Shown piece after piece: positions 43,380-51,620 of a stretch of 64,000 bases of DNA. A model generated the notes under the pieces. The model saw only the letters and a list, made by a program, of their open reading frames with translations, ran no database searches and had not been told where the DNA came from. The stretch comes from JL08 sp039969355. Lineage in GTDB: Bacteria > Pseudomonadota > Alphaproteobacteria > Rhodobacterales > Rhodobacteraceae. A program made the position numbers and the translations under genes. The stretch covers positions 72,018-136,017 of the forward strand of contig JBDVOA010000028.1 in NCBI GenBank assembly GCA_039969355.1. The letters are read 5' to 3'. Positions within the stretch are counted from its first letter, which is position 1, and every line of letters starts with the position of its first letter.

Positions 43380-44120
43380 ATGGTAGAAGCGGCAATAGAG
43401 CTGGTTGCCGTGAACAAATGGTTCGGCGACTTCCACGTTCTAAAGGACATCAATCTCAATGTTTCCGCCGGCGAAAAAGTGGTGGTCTGCGGCCCCTCCG
43501 GGTCTGGCAAATCGACCGTCGTCCGCTGCATCAACAAGTTGGAAGCGCATCAGAGCGGTACGATCCAGCTTTATGGCAAGGAGCTGACCAATGACCCACA
43601 ATCCGTTGCCTCAATCCAGGGCGAGATCGGCATGGTGTTCCAGCAGTTCAATCTGTTTCCGCATCTTAGCGTGCTTGACAATCTGACACTTGGACCGATG
43701 AAGGCGCGCGGATTGAACCGGGCGGATGCCGAGGAGCGAGCCAGACACTACCTGAACCGCGTGCGAATACCAGATCAGGCAGCCAAGACGCCTGGCCAGC
43801 TGTCTGGCGGCCAACAACAACGAGTGGCCATTGCCCGGTCACTCTGCATGGAACCTAAAGCCCTACTTTTTGACGAACCAACGTCGGCTCTGGATCCAGA
43901 GATGATCTCTGAAGTGTTAGACGTGATGGTGGAACTTGCGCAGGACGGAATGACGATGGTGGTAGTGACCCACGAAATGGGCTTTGCCCGCAAGGTCGCT
44001 GATCAGATGGTGTTCATGGACGAAGGCGAGATTGTGGAACATGGCACGCCTGAGGATTTCTTTGGTAATCCCAAAACCGCGCGGTGCCAGAAGTTTCTCA
44101 GCCAGATTCTGCAGCATTAG
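43380..44120 (+). CDS. amino-acid-type ABC transporter ATP-binding protein (GlnQ-like)
   Basis: 246-residue ATPase. Walker A is GPSGSGKST, the signature is LSGGQQQRVAIARSL, Walker B is ALLFDEPTSALD, and the switch is VVVTHEMGFARKVAD. This last string is typical of polar amino-acid importers. The ATG at 43380 was chosen as the family N-terminus; the frame opens at 43344. The divergent binding-protein gene leaves a 125-base shared promoter region. The permease gene follows after 9 bases. Confidence 0.92.
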   Translation: MVEAAIELVAVNKWFGDFHVLKDINLNVSAGEKVVVCGPSGSGKSTVVRCINKLEAHQSGTIQLYGKELTNDPQSVASIQGEIGMVFQQFNLFPHLSVLDNLTLGPMKARGLNRADAEERARHYLNRVRIPDQAAKTPGQLSGGQQQRVAIARSLCMEPKALLFDEPTSALDPEMISEVLDVMVELAQDGMTMVVVTHEMGFARKVADQMVFMDEGEIVEHGTPEDFFGNPKTARCQKFLSQILQH

Positions 44121-44129
44121 GAGCCGAAT

Positions 44130-44891
44130 GTGAAAAGACTGATCTTTCCGCTTTCACTGCTGCTCTTGCTGACGGGGTGCGGCGCCTCGGGCAACTGGGG
44201 CTGGTACGTGATTGACCCGCGCACGGCGTCAGGGTGGACCAACATCAAGTTCCTGATCTCCGGAATGGGGGCAACGATACTTATCTCGGTGATCGCTGCT
44301 TCCATTTCTATTGTGCTCGGCTTGATCGTGGCCTTGCCCGGCCAATCCAGCCGCCGTTGGCTGCGCCTGATCAACAGAATATACGTTGAGTTTGTCCGTT
44401 CCATTCCGCTGCTACCCATGCTGTTCTGGGTGTTCTACGGGTTGCCAATTGTCTTCAAATCAATTGGCCTTGACATCCCAATCGATCCGTTTTGGGGCGC
44501 GATCATCACGCTGGCAATATCTGATAGTGCCTTCACGGCAGAGATTTACCGCTCCGGCATTCAGTCCATCGCCAGAGGGCAAGGCGAGGCGGCCCAGACC
44601 ATTGGCCTGAACTACTATCAGACCATGCGCTATGTGATCATGCCTCAGGCGGTGCGCCGCATCCTACCGCCTCTGGCGAACCAGTTTATCTATATCGTGA
44701 AGATGAGCGCATTTGCTTCGGTCATAGGGATGCAGGAATTGACCAGACGCGCCAATGAACTGGTCGTGACCGAGTACCGCCCGCTTGAAATCTACTCCCT
44801 GCTCATCGTTGAATACCTTGTGCTGGTCCTAATCATCAGTGCGGGTGTACGCTGGTTGGAACGCAGGATGGGTGCCGACGAACGAATCTGA
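44130..44891 (+). CDS. amino-acid-type ABC transporter permease with lipobox-like N-terminus
   Basis: 253-residue permease. The coupling loop GQGEAAQTIGLNYYQTMRYVIMPQAVRRILP and about five hydrophobic spans are clear. The N-terminus FPLSLLLLLTGCGASGNWGWYVI looks like a lipoprotein signal with lipobox LLTGC. It is followed by an about 25-residue polar stretch before the first true span. This is unusual for a permease. The start is GTG with AGGAG seven bases upstream. If the lipobox is used, the subunit would carry a lipid anchor. Confidence 0.88.
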   Translation: MKRLIFPLSLLLLLTGCGASGNWGWYVIDPRTASGWTNIKFLISGMGATILISVIAASISIVLGLIVALPGQSSRRWLRLINRIYVEFVRSIPLLPMLFWVFYGLPIVFKSIGLDIPIDPFWGAIITLAISDSAFTAEIYRSGIQSIARGQGEAAQTIGLNYYQTMRYVIMPQAVRRILPPLANQFIYIVKMSAFASVIGMQELTRRANELVVTEYRPLEIYSLLIVEYLVLVLIISAGVRWLERRMGADERI

Positions 44892-44902
44892 AGGAGACGC
44901 GG

Positions 44903-45253
44903 ATGGATTGGCAGGACTTCATGGCTGAGACTGAGGCCAATATCGCAACACTGAGCAGCGAGATACCCAAAACTGTCAAAGGGTTTGGCATGATGGGAAA
45001 AGCAGCCAAGGCAAACGGAGCACTCAGCGAGAAAACCAAGGAGTTCATTGCATTAGGCATTGCGATTGCAACCCGATGCGACAGCTGCATCGGATTTCAT
45101 GTACGTTCTCTGGTGAGGCTCAAGGCGACGCGCGAAGAATTCTGCGAAGCACTTGCTATGGCGACTTACATGGGGGGCGGCCCCTCTTTTGCATTCAGCG
45201 CCAAAGCTCTCAAGGTGTTTGATCTTTACACAAAAATTGAACCTGAAACTTGA
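44903..45253 (+). CDS. carboxymuconolactone decarboxylase family protein (AhpD-like)
   Basis: 116-residue protein of the AhpD/CMD fold. The redox or catalytic motif is ATRCDSCIGFHVRSLVR with C-x-x-C and a nearby His, as in AhpD peroxidases. Upstream, EKTKEFIALGIAI is the usual helix. The ATG follows AAGGAG. It is the last gene of the plus-strand transporter unit; a peroxidase or stress role connected with the imported compound is possible but not shown. Confidence 0.88.
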   Translation: MDWQDFMAETEANIATLSSEIPKTVKGFGMMGKAAKANGALSEKTKEFIALGIAIATRCDSCIGFHVRSLVRLKATREEFCEALAMATYMGGGPSFAFSAKALKVFDLYTKIEPET

Positions 45254-45415
45254 CCCCCGACATTGCAGGCTCGACCGGAATTACTCAGGACAATTGGCAC
45301 ATGGCCTGCCCATCAGAGTATTTTGGATTTGTCCGTCTTCAGAGATTTCGGGCGTTGGAGCGGCCCGATCTAAGAGTGCATATGGCCCATCTAGTTTGAT
45401 TGATTATGCGGCGGA

Positions 45416-46081
45416 TTAGGTGTCCATCTGACTACTGAGGTACTCACCGGTCCGACGGTAATGATCTATCAAATGCCGAGTGGCGTTGTCCGTGTCGCGG
45501 TCCAGTGCCGCATCAAAAATCTGCTGGTGTTCGGCTGCTATGTCCCGTTTCCGATAACTTGGTCCGCCTGCTGCTAAGTTGCGATACCGAATATTCAGGT
45601 CATAAAGCTGTGAGCAGTATCGTTGCAGCATGGGCAACTTGGAATTTTCGAGCAGAGCCATGTGAAACGCTTTGTGCCCGATTTCAAAGGCCAACGAACC
45701 TTGCTGGTTTGCCTTCTTCATATGGTGGTGAATCAGTACGAGCCTGTTTTCCCAAGCAGCATCTGCGTTGGCGATTGAAGTGCGCAATGCGGTTTCTTCA
45801 AGATTGCAGCGCAAAAGAAGGATTTCTTCGAAATTGGATTTGCTCACCGGTGCCGCCCGGAAGCCACGTTGGTCGATCCGTTCCACTAGCATATCAGATG
45901 TCAAAAGGCTCAGAGCCTCGCGAATCGGACTTGCGCCTGTGTTCAGCAGTCCACGCAGTCGATCGATCTTGAGCTTTTCTCCCGCAGGCAGTTCGCCAGT
46001 CAGGATCATCTCGCGCAACGTTCGGTAGGCGCCGTGAGTTGCCGATTTTTCCTTTCCTTCGGTATCAAACATGGCGTCCAT
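45416..46081 (-). CDS. GntR family transcriptional regulator (FCD domain)
   Basis: 221-residue regulator. The N-terminal winged helix reads YRTLREMILTGELPAGEKLKIDRLRGLLNTGASPIREALSLL. The C-terminal FadR-type FCD domain has HKAFHMALLENS and an AAEHQQIFDAALDRD histidine set for a metal and ligand. It lies beside YciI and the catabolic genes at 46597-52487, which it probably controls through the palindrome at 46527. The ligand should be a substrate or intermediate of that pathway. Confidence 0.9.
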   Translation of the reverse strand: MDAMFDTEGKEKSATHGAYRTLREMILTGELPAGEKLKIDRLRGLLNTGASPIREALSLLTSDMLVERIDQRGFRAAPVSKSNFEEILLLRCNLEETALRTSIANADAAWENRLVLIHHHMKKANQQGSLAFEIGHKAFHMALLENSKLPMLQRYCSQLYDLNIRYRNLAAGGPSYRKRDIAAEHQQIFDAALDRDTDNATRHLIDHYRRTGEYLSSQMDT

Positions 46082-46126
46082 ATCCGACTGCTTCCTTTGT
46101 TACGCAGAGCTATTATTCACCAGTCC

Positions 46127-46513
46127 TTAGCTTAGGACACTCTTACCGGTCGACAGTCCAACCGACAGATTCAAAGAACCTTCGTTTATCATCCAGCGGC
46201 GCAATACGAAGCTTCGGGCTCCGCTTTTGTGCATCGGGTCATTTTCTGCGAGAATACGAGCCTCCTCAAGGCTATCTGCTCGATAAATTATTAGGCCCAT
46301 ACCCTGCATGTGCTCGCCTGTATCGTCGGACATTGGCCCAGCAAAAGCCAATTGTCCTGATCGTTCAAGCTCAGCCTGGTAGGCCAGATGATCCGACAGT
46401 GACGCCTTTAAGTCTTCGGGCGTTTTTGCCGGCGTACTGTGCGCAACATATAGTTCTAGCGCGAGTGCGCCGCGTCTCCTAGCTTCCGTTTTGTAATCCA
46501 CCCAAGCAACCAT
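46127..46513 (-). CDS. YciI family protein
   Basis: 128-residue protein with the ferredoxin-like YciI fold: SLSDHLAYQAELERSGQLAFAGPMSDD and IYRADSLEEARILAENDPMHKSGARSFVLRRW. The Asp-His pair in the second string is the usual active-site candidate. Such proteins are found in aromatic catabolic clusters as chlorohydroxyquinol or lactone-processing accessory enzymes. It is divergent from the FAH-family gene and shares its promoter region. Confidence 0.85.
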   Translation of the reverse strand: MVAWVDYKTEARRRGALALELYVAHSTPAKTPEDLKASLSDHLAYQAELERSGQLAFAGPMSDDTGEHMQGMGLIIYRADSLEEARILAENDPMHKSGARSFVLRRWMINEGSLNLSVGLSTGKSVLS

Positions 46514-46526
46514 TGCCGCCTCCTAA

Positions 46527-46538
46527 AATATCGATATT
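46527..46538. promoter_or_regulatory. palindromic operator candidate of the GntR cluster
   Basis: AATATCGATATT is a perfect 12-bp palindrome located 13 bases upstream of the YciI ATG and 58 bases upstream of the FAH gene, with TTGACT just beside it (46541-46546). Position and symmetry suit the local GntR regulator. Confidence 0.45.
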
Positions 46539-46596
46539 ATTTGACTTAATGCAAAATAGTCGGCAAAAAGCAAGTAAGCTGATTGGGGTAGCGGAA

Positions 46597-47481
46597 ATGA
46601 AATACCTGGTGGGAGAGACTGCGGAAGGCACTGCGGTATTTGTGGTAAAAGGCAAAAATGCTGTAAATCTGACGGCTTTGGACCCTTCAGTCGGTTTTGA
46701 TCTGATGGGATTGATTGCCAACCCTAGGCTAACCGACTCGTTGGCCGAGAAAATAGCTGCTGCTAAAACTGTGCCAGTATCGGCCATCACGCCAGCGTTG
46801 CCGTTGACCACCCCGGGCACCGTCATTTGCATGGGCTTGAACTATACTGACCACATCAAAGAGGGCGGTTATGAAATCCCCGAGTATCCGACGCTTTTCA
46901 TGCGCGGGAAGAATTCGCTCATGGCGGCGGGGCAGCCGATGGTTCGCCCCGCCTGTTCAGAGATGCTCGACTACGAAGCCGAACTGATGCTGATTGTGGG
47001 GAAACGCGGCCGTCATATCTCAGAAGAGGATGCGCTCGATCATGTGTTTGGCTATACAGTTTTCAATGATGGATCGCTGCGAGACTACCAGCGCAAAACG
47101 GTTCAGTGGACGCCCGGCAAAAACTTCGATGACACTGGTGCAATTGGACCCTTCACCGTAACACCTGATGAGTTGCCGGAAGGAGCATCTGGCCTAAAAA
47201 TCGAAAGCCGCGTTGGAGATGAGATTCTCCAAAGCTCAAACACTGCCAATATGATATGGGGAGCTCCCCAGGTTCTCGCAACAATTTCTGAGTACACGAC
47301 GCTCGAGCCAGGCGACCTTATCGCATTGGGCACACCTCCGGGAGTTGGCCATGCAAAAAAACCAAATCCTCGCTGGCTAAAGCCGGGTGAAACAGTTGAG
47401 ATTGAAATAGAGGGTATTGGAATCTGCGCCAGCCCCGTGATCGACGAAAAAGATGCAAAATCAAATGTGGCCGCGGCATGA
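46597..47481 (+). CDS. fumarylacetoacetate hydrolase family protein
   Basis: 294-residue Mg-dependent hydrolase or decarboxylase of the FAH superfamily. Conserved elements are CMGLNYTDHIKEGG, LDYEAELMLIVGKRGRHISEEDA with the Glu ligands, YTVFNDGSLRDYQRKTVQWTPGKNFD, and ALGTPPGVGHAKKPNPRWLKPGE. The family acts on 1,3-diketo acids, oxalomesaconate-like and acylpyruvate compounds. The ATG at 46597 is chosen from alignment of the family start. Its stop overlaps the nitroreductase start by 4 bases. Confidence 0.9.
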   Translation: MKYLVGETAEGTAVFVVKGKNAVNLTALDPSVGFDLMGLIANPRLTDSLAEKIAAAKTVPVSAITPALPLTTPGTVICMGLNYTDHIKEGGYEIPEYPTLFMRGKNSLMAAGQPMVRPACSEMLDYEAELMLIVGKRGRHISEEDALDHVFGYTVFNDGSLRDYQRKTVQWTPGKNFDDTGAIGPFTVTPDELPEGASGLKIESRVGDEILQSSNTANMIWGAPQVLATISEYTTLEPGDLIALGTPPGVGHAKKPNPRWLKPGETVEIEIEGIGICASPVIDEKDAKSNVAAA

Positions 47482-48143
47482 GCGCACCGACGGGAGAAAT
47501 CCTGGAAGCACTTCGCATCAAGGCACAGCAAGATCATCGCGATCTTAGAGAGCGCATTCCACGCCTGTCAGATGATGCTATCGCCCTGATATTACGCGAA
47601 TCCAGATCCCATTACGCATGGACCGACAAGCCCGTTCCCGACGAGTTACTGAAAGAAATCTACGACATTACGATCAATGGCGCGACCAGCATGAATACGC
47701 TGCCGGCTCGGTTTATTTTTGTAAAAAGCGTCGCGGGAAAAAAGCGGCTCGCGAAATCGTTAAAGCCGAAAAATGTTCCAAAGATGATGGCTGCGCCGAT
47801 AACGGCTATTATTGCGTACGACATGGAGTTCTGGAAGGAACTGCCATTTCTATTCCCGCATGAAGACCGTCGCCACATGTTTGAAAACAATCCCAAATAC
47901 GTAGCGGTCACGGCTTTTCGCAACGGCACACTTCAGGGAGCCTATTTCATGATCGCAGCTCGGGCAGTTGGACTCGATGTTGGCGCCATGTCGGGTTTTT
48001 CAAACGAAATCGTTGACGAAGAATTCTTTGAGAACACAACGTTAAAATCGAACTTCCTTTGCAATCTAGGTTACGCGGATGAAACAGGCCTGTTCCACAA
48101 ACTGCCCCGTTTTGCGTTCGAAAAAGTGTGCTCTTACGCCTAA
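47478..48143 (+). CDS. nitroreductase family protein, RutE-like (malonic semialdehyde reductase)
   Basis: 221-residue FMN-binding oxidoreductase. The pattern LRESRSHYAWTDKPVPDELLKEIYD, then MNTLPARFIFVKS, MMAAPITAIIAYDMEFWKELPFLFPH, and RNGTLQGAYFMIAARAVGLDVGAMSGF follows RutE, which reduces malonic semialdehyde to 3-hydroxypropanoate. Here there are no rut genes, so a different aldehyde or quinone may be the substrate. It is translationally coupled to the FAH-family gene. Confidence 0.85.
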   Translation: MSAPTGEILEALRIKAQQDHRDLRERIPRLSDDAIALILRESRSHYAWTDKPVPDELLKEIYDITINGATSMNTLPARFIFVKSVAGKKRLAKSLKPKNVPKMMAAPITAIIAYDMEFWKELPFLFPHEDRRHMFENNPKYVAVTAFRNGTLQGAYFMIAARAVGLDVGAMSGFSNEIVDEEFFENTTLKSNFLCNLGYADETGLFHKLPRFAFEKVCSYA

Positions 48144-48155
48144 GGATGTAACTCT

Positions 48156-48614
48156 ATGACCGTCAAAATGAAAACCGTCGTAACCTACCGAGCGACTGCC
48201 CAATGCCCTACTCATGCGCGGACTGAGATATCCGTTCGTGATCTGAATGTTGTTATCGATGAACCCATTGAACGCGGGGGCACCAATCTGGGCCCTTCAC
48301 CGACCGAAGCCGCCATGACCGCGTTGATCGCCTGCACCAATGTTATCGGTCACAAGAACGCGCATCGATTGGGGATTGATCTTGGAACCGTCACGATCGA
48401 AACAAGCTGCAAATTTGATCGGCGCGGCGTGCTGATGGAAGAAGAAATCGACATTCCGTTTCCCGAAATCACGCTCACGGTGCTTTGCGATACAGGCGCC
48501 AGCGAGAATGATCTGGCACGTGTCGGCGCGGAAACGGCCAAGTATTGCGCTATTGCTAAGTTGTTCGAAGCGGCAGGCACTGACCTGACCGTAAATTGGG
48601 TCAAAACCAACTAA
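48156..48614 (+). CDS. OsmC family protein
   Basis: 152-residue OsmC/Ohr-fold protein. The first peroxidatic cysteine lies in TALIACTNVIGHKNA and a second one in AKYCAIAKLFEAAG, the two cysteines expected for organic hydroperoxide detoxification. AQCPTHARTEI adds another Cys. In this operon it may protect against peroxide or a reactive thiol-sensitive intermediate. AAGGATG lies upstream of the ATG. Confidence 0.88.
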   Translation: MTVKMKTVVTYRATAQCPTHARTEISVRDLNVVIDEPIERGGTNLGPSPTEAAMTALIACTNVIGHKNAHRLGIDLGTVTIETSCKFDRRGVLMEEEIDIPFPEITLTVLCDTGASENDLARVGAETAKYCAIAKLFEAAGTDLTVNWVKTN

Positions 48615-48653
48615 CACAAATCAAAATGACCTGACTTTCTGGGAGGAGAAATA

Positions 48654-49727
48654 ATGAAAAACTGGACCAAAAACAGCCTGTTAGGCGCTGCGATTGCAAC
48701 GGTCATGGCATTGCCAGCAGCGGCGGAGGAAACGATTTCAGCTGTTGTTATCGATGGGTATCCGGACAGAGCATTGTGGGTGAAGGAATTCTCGAACTTC
48801 TTTATTCCCGAAGTGGATAAGCGGTTAGCCGAAACCGGAAATTACAAAATGAACTGGCAGGAGAATTATGGCGGTTCCATCGTCAAGCCGAAAGGCGTTC
48901 TGGAGGGCGTCCAGCTTGGGCTTGGTGACATTGGCATTGTCACAACCATATTTCATTCTTCGAAACTGCCCAGCCAAGGAATTTCCGGCTCGACACCCTT
49001 TGTTGCATCAGATGCCCGCGCAGTGGCCAAGGCCGTGGATGAAATCGCGCGCGAATATCCCGCAATGCAGAACGAGTTCGCTGCACAGAACCAGGTTTAT
49101 CTGGCAACGGGCGTCGTTCTCGACACATATCAGTTGTTCTGTTCTGAACCAGTTGAAGCAGTTGCAGCGCTTGAAGGGCGCAAGATTGCAGGGGCCGGTC
49201 TAAATCTGCGCTACCTCGAGGGCATTAAAGACGCAACGGGTGTTCGTGGAGGGCTGACAGATTTCTACAACATGGTACAAACTGGTTTGGTCGATTGCGT
49301 GATGATTTGGCCAGAAGCTTCCAAAACGTTTAAAATCGTTGAGGTAGCTCCATACATGTTGAAGGCAGATCTTGGTGCGGTGAACACCAAAACCGTCACT
49401 GTAAACGCCGACTATTGGGCGAGCTTGCCCGACGAAGTCAAAGACGCTCTTCAGGCCGTCGCTGTTGAATACCGCGACCACGTAGCAGGTATAGCTATGG
49501 ACCGTGCGGATGCCTCACGAGAGGCTTACATCGATGCAGGCGGAACAATTGTCGAAGTGTCGGAAGAAGATCGTGCTGCATGGGCCAATGCGATGCCAAA
49601 TGTGGCGCAGGAATGGGCTGCCGTGCTGAATGACAATGGCGAACAGGGCGACGAAATGCTGGCAGCGTACCTCGGCAAGCTGCAGGATGCCGGATTCTCC
49701 GGTGTGCGAGACTGGACAGCCGAGTAA
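48654..49727 (+). CDS. dctP: TRAP transporter solute-binding protein (DctP)
   Basis: 357-residue periplasmic protein with signal peptide SLLGAAIATVMALPAAAE. Typical strings are MNWQENYGGSIVKPKGVLEGVQLGLGDIGIV and GRKIAGAGLNLRYLEGIKDATGV, with the ligand Arg in the latter. TRAP binding proteins take carboxylates; an aromatic or dicarboxylic acid that feeds the nearby ring-cleavage gene is likely. GGGAGGAG precedes the ATG. Confidence 0.92.
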   Translation: MKNWTKNSLLGAAIATVMALPAAAEETISAVVIDGYPDRALWVKEFSNFFIPEVDKRLAETGNYKMNWQENYGGSIVKPKGVLEGVQLGLGDIGIVTTIFHSSKLPSQGISGSTPFVASDARAVAKAVDEIAREYPAMQNEFAAQNQVYLATGVVLDTYQLFCSEPVEAVAALEGRKIAGAGLNLRYLEGIKDATGVRGGLTDFYNMVQTGLVDCVMIWPEASKTFKIVEVAPYMLKADLGAVNTKTVTVNADYWASLPDEVKDALQAVAVEYRDHVAGIAMDRADASREAYIDAGGTIVEVSEEDRAAWANAMPNVAQEWAAVLNDNGEQGDEMLAAYLGKLQDAGFSGVRDWTAE

Positions 49728-49757
49728 TCAACTGGGGATCCGAGGAAGGGGCCTTAC

Positions 49758-50309
49758 ATGCTGAAGACCGCTGTTGCTGGCCTGTCGCGCGTCGCCAATT
49801 CGATGGCTATCGCCGCCAACGCGTTGGGTACGCTCGTCGTACTGGCGTTGGTGGTAGTCCTGAATGTCGACGTGATTGCCCGAGGCCTGTTTTCAGCACC
49901 TCTGCGGGGCACCTATGAGATGGTGCAGTTCTCTGTCGTGATGATCGTTTTTCTTCAACTTGCAGACGTCGTCAGAGTGGATCGACTGACTCGGTCTGAC
50001 GGCTTTCTCAATCTTCTACACCATCGGCGTCCTGGATTAACGTCAAATCTCAGGCGTATCATCAATGCGATCTCGGCAATCTTTATGGCCTTGATTGCAT
50101 ATGTAACGTTCCCAGATTTTCTGCATATGTGGGAAACACGAGATTATTTCGGTGTGCCGGGTCTGTTTACTCTGCCATGGTGGCCGGTCAAATTAGTCAT
50201 TGCGTGCGGTACCGCGCTTGCCAGTGTGATCTTCCTGCTCAAGGTCATCACGGCGCAGGACCGCCCGCAGTTGATCCGCGCACCCGAACTTGATGAGACG
50301 TCAAAATGA
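49758..50309 (+). CDS. dctQ: TRAP transporter small permease (DctQ)
   Basis: 183-residue membrane protein with four spans (for example ALGTLVVLALVVVLNVDVIARGLF) and the conserved AARG/IARG and YEMVQFSVVMIVF motifs. It couples binding protein and large permease. The stop overlaps the dctM start by 4 bases. Confidence 0.9.
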   Translation: MLKTAVAGLSRVANSMAIAANALGTLVVLALVVVLNVDVIARGLFSAPLRGTYEMVQFSVVMIVFLQLADVVRVDRLTRSDGFLNLLHHRRPGLTSNLRRIINAISAIFMALIAYVTFPDFLHMWETRDYFGVPGLFTLPWWPVKLVIACGTALASVIFLLKVITAQDRPQLIRAPELDETSK

Positions 50310-51610
50310 CGCCGATTGAAATTGGCCTGATCTCGGTCGTCTCTATCGTATTTCTGATTTACGCAGGCCTTTATATTCCGATCGCCCTAGGCGTAGTCTC
50401 TTTCATATCTATCTGGCTGATGCGGGACAATTTCACGCTGGCACTGAACCTGCTGAAGGTGGCGGTCGGCGACAGTGCTATGGAATATAGCTTTGCCACC
50501 ATTCCATTGTTCACCTTTATGGGTCTGATCGTATCAAAGGCAGGGCTAGGCAGAGACATCTATGATGTGATGACCTTGCGGTTCCGAAAAGTCAAAGGCG
50601 GGATCGGTATGGCGACAGTTGGTGCAAACGCCATCTTTGCTGCAGTGACCGGTTCATCGATTGCCTCCGCATCAGTGTTCACCAAAGTTTCGGTGCCGCA
50701 GATGCTGGCGAAGGATTACAATCCACGATTTGCTGTTGGAGTAGTCGCTGGCTCGTCCGTACTGGGCATGATCATTCCGCCATCCGCCATGTTGATCATC
50801 TATTCCTTTGTGGCCGAACAGTCGGTGGGCGACATGTTCTTGGCAGGCGTCATCCCAGGTATCATGCTGGCTGCCGCCTATGTTGGCGCGATTTGGGGTA
50901 TGGGCCGCTTCACCCCCGGATTTGTAGGCGGCCGCGCCGTGGAAGACTCTGAATGGATGTCAGGTCGCGAGGTCGCGTCCAAGACGCTGCCAACTCTGTT
51001 CATTATCACTATCGTTCTGGGAGGTATCTACACAGGTTGGCTTACTGCGGTCGAAGCGGGCGCAGCGGGAGCCTTTGTCGCCCTAATCATCGCCGTTCTG
51101 CGCAAGTCTATGTCTCTGAGCGCATTCTGGGAAGCGTTGCTGGAAACCGGCCACATCACCGCGGCTATCCTGTTTCTTATCACGGCAGCATCAATCTACA
51201 GTCGAATGTTGGGACTCGCAGGCTTGCCCAACCAACTGCAGGATTTGCTGGCAGGCAATTCCGCGTCATTCTGGACGATCATGCTGCTCTACGTCATGCT
51301 GATGTTATTCTTGGGCACTCTTTTAGATACAGCGTCGATCATCCTGATTGTGGTCCCTTTGTTTCTACCTATGGCTGAAGCACTCGACATGTCTCTGATC
51401 TGGTTCGGGATAATTACAGTCGTCGGGGCCGAAATCGGGCTGCTGACTCCTCCACTGGGCATATCTTGCTTCGTCATCAAGTCCACAATTGATGACGATC
51501 GCATATCGCTAAAAGACGTGTTCATGGGGGCACTTCCTTTCGCCTTCGTGATGTTGCTTGTTTTACTCGTCCTGATCGAATTCCCAATCCTCAGCCTTGC
51601 CCTAATCTAA
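50306..51610 (+). CDS. dctM: TRAP transporter large permease (DctM)
   Basis: 434-residue inner-membrane transporter with about eleven to twelve spans. Family marks are FATIPLFTFMGLIVSKAGL, AAVTGSSIASASVFTKVSVPQML, SSVLGMIIPPSAMLIIYSFV and EIGLLTPPLGISCFVIKS. It is the Na-coupled channel of the system; dctP, dctQ and dctM are all present and in usual order. Confidence 0.93.
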   Translation: MTPIEIGLISVVSIVFLIYAGLYIPIALGVVSFISIWLMRDNFTLALNLLKVAVGDSAMEYSFATIPLFTFMGLIVSKAGLGRDIYDVMTLRFRKVKGGIGMATVGANAIFAAVTGSSIASASVFTKVSVPQMLAKDYNPRFAVGVVAGSSVLGMIIPPSAMLIIYSFVAEQSVGDMFLAGVIPGIMLAAAYVGAIWGMGRFTPGFVGGRAVEDSEWMSGREVASKTLPTLFIITIVLGGIYTGWLTAVEAGAAGAFVALIIAVLRKSMSLSAFWEALLETGHITAAILFLITAASIYSRMLGLAGLPNQLQDLLAGNSASFWTIMLLYVMLMLFLGTLLDTASIILIVVPLFLPMAEALDMSLIWFGIITVVGAEIGLLTPPLGISCFVIKSTIDDDRISLKDVFMGALPFAFVMLLVLLVLIEFPILSLALI

Positions 51611-51620
51611 GGAGGCCTAG

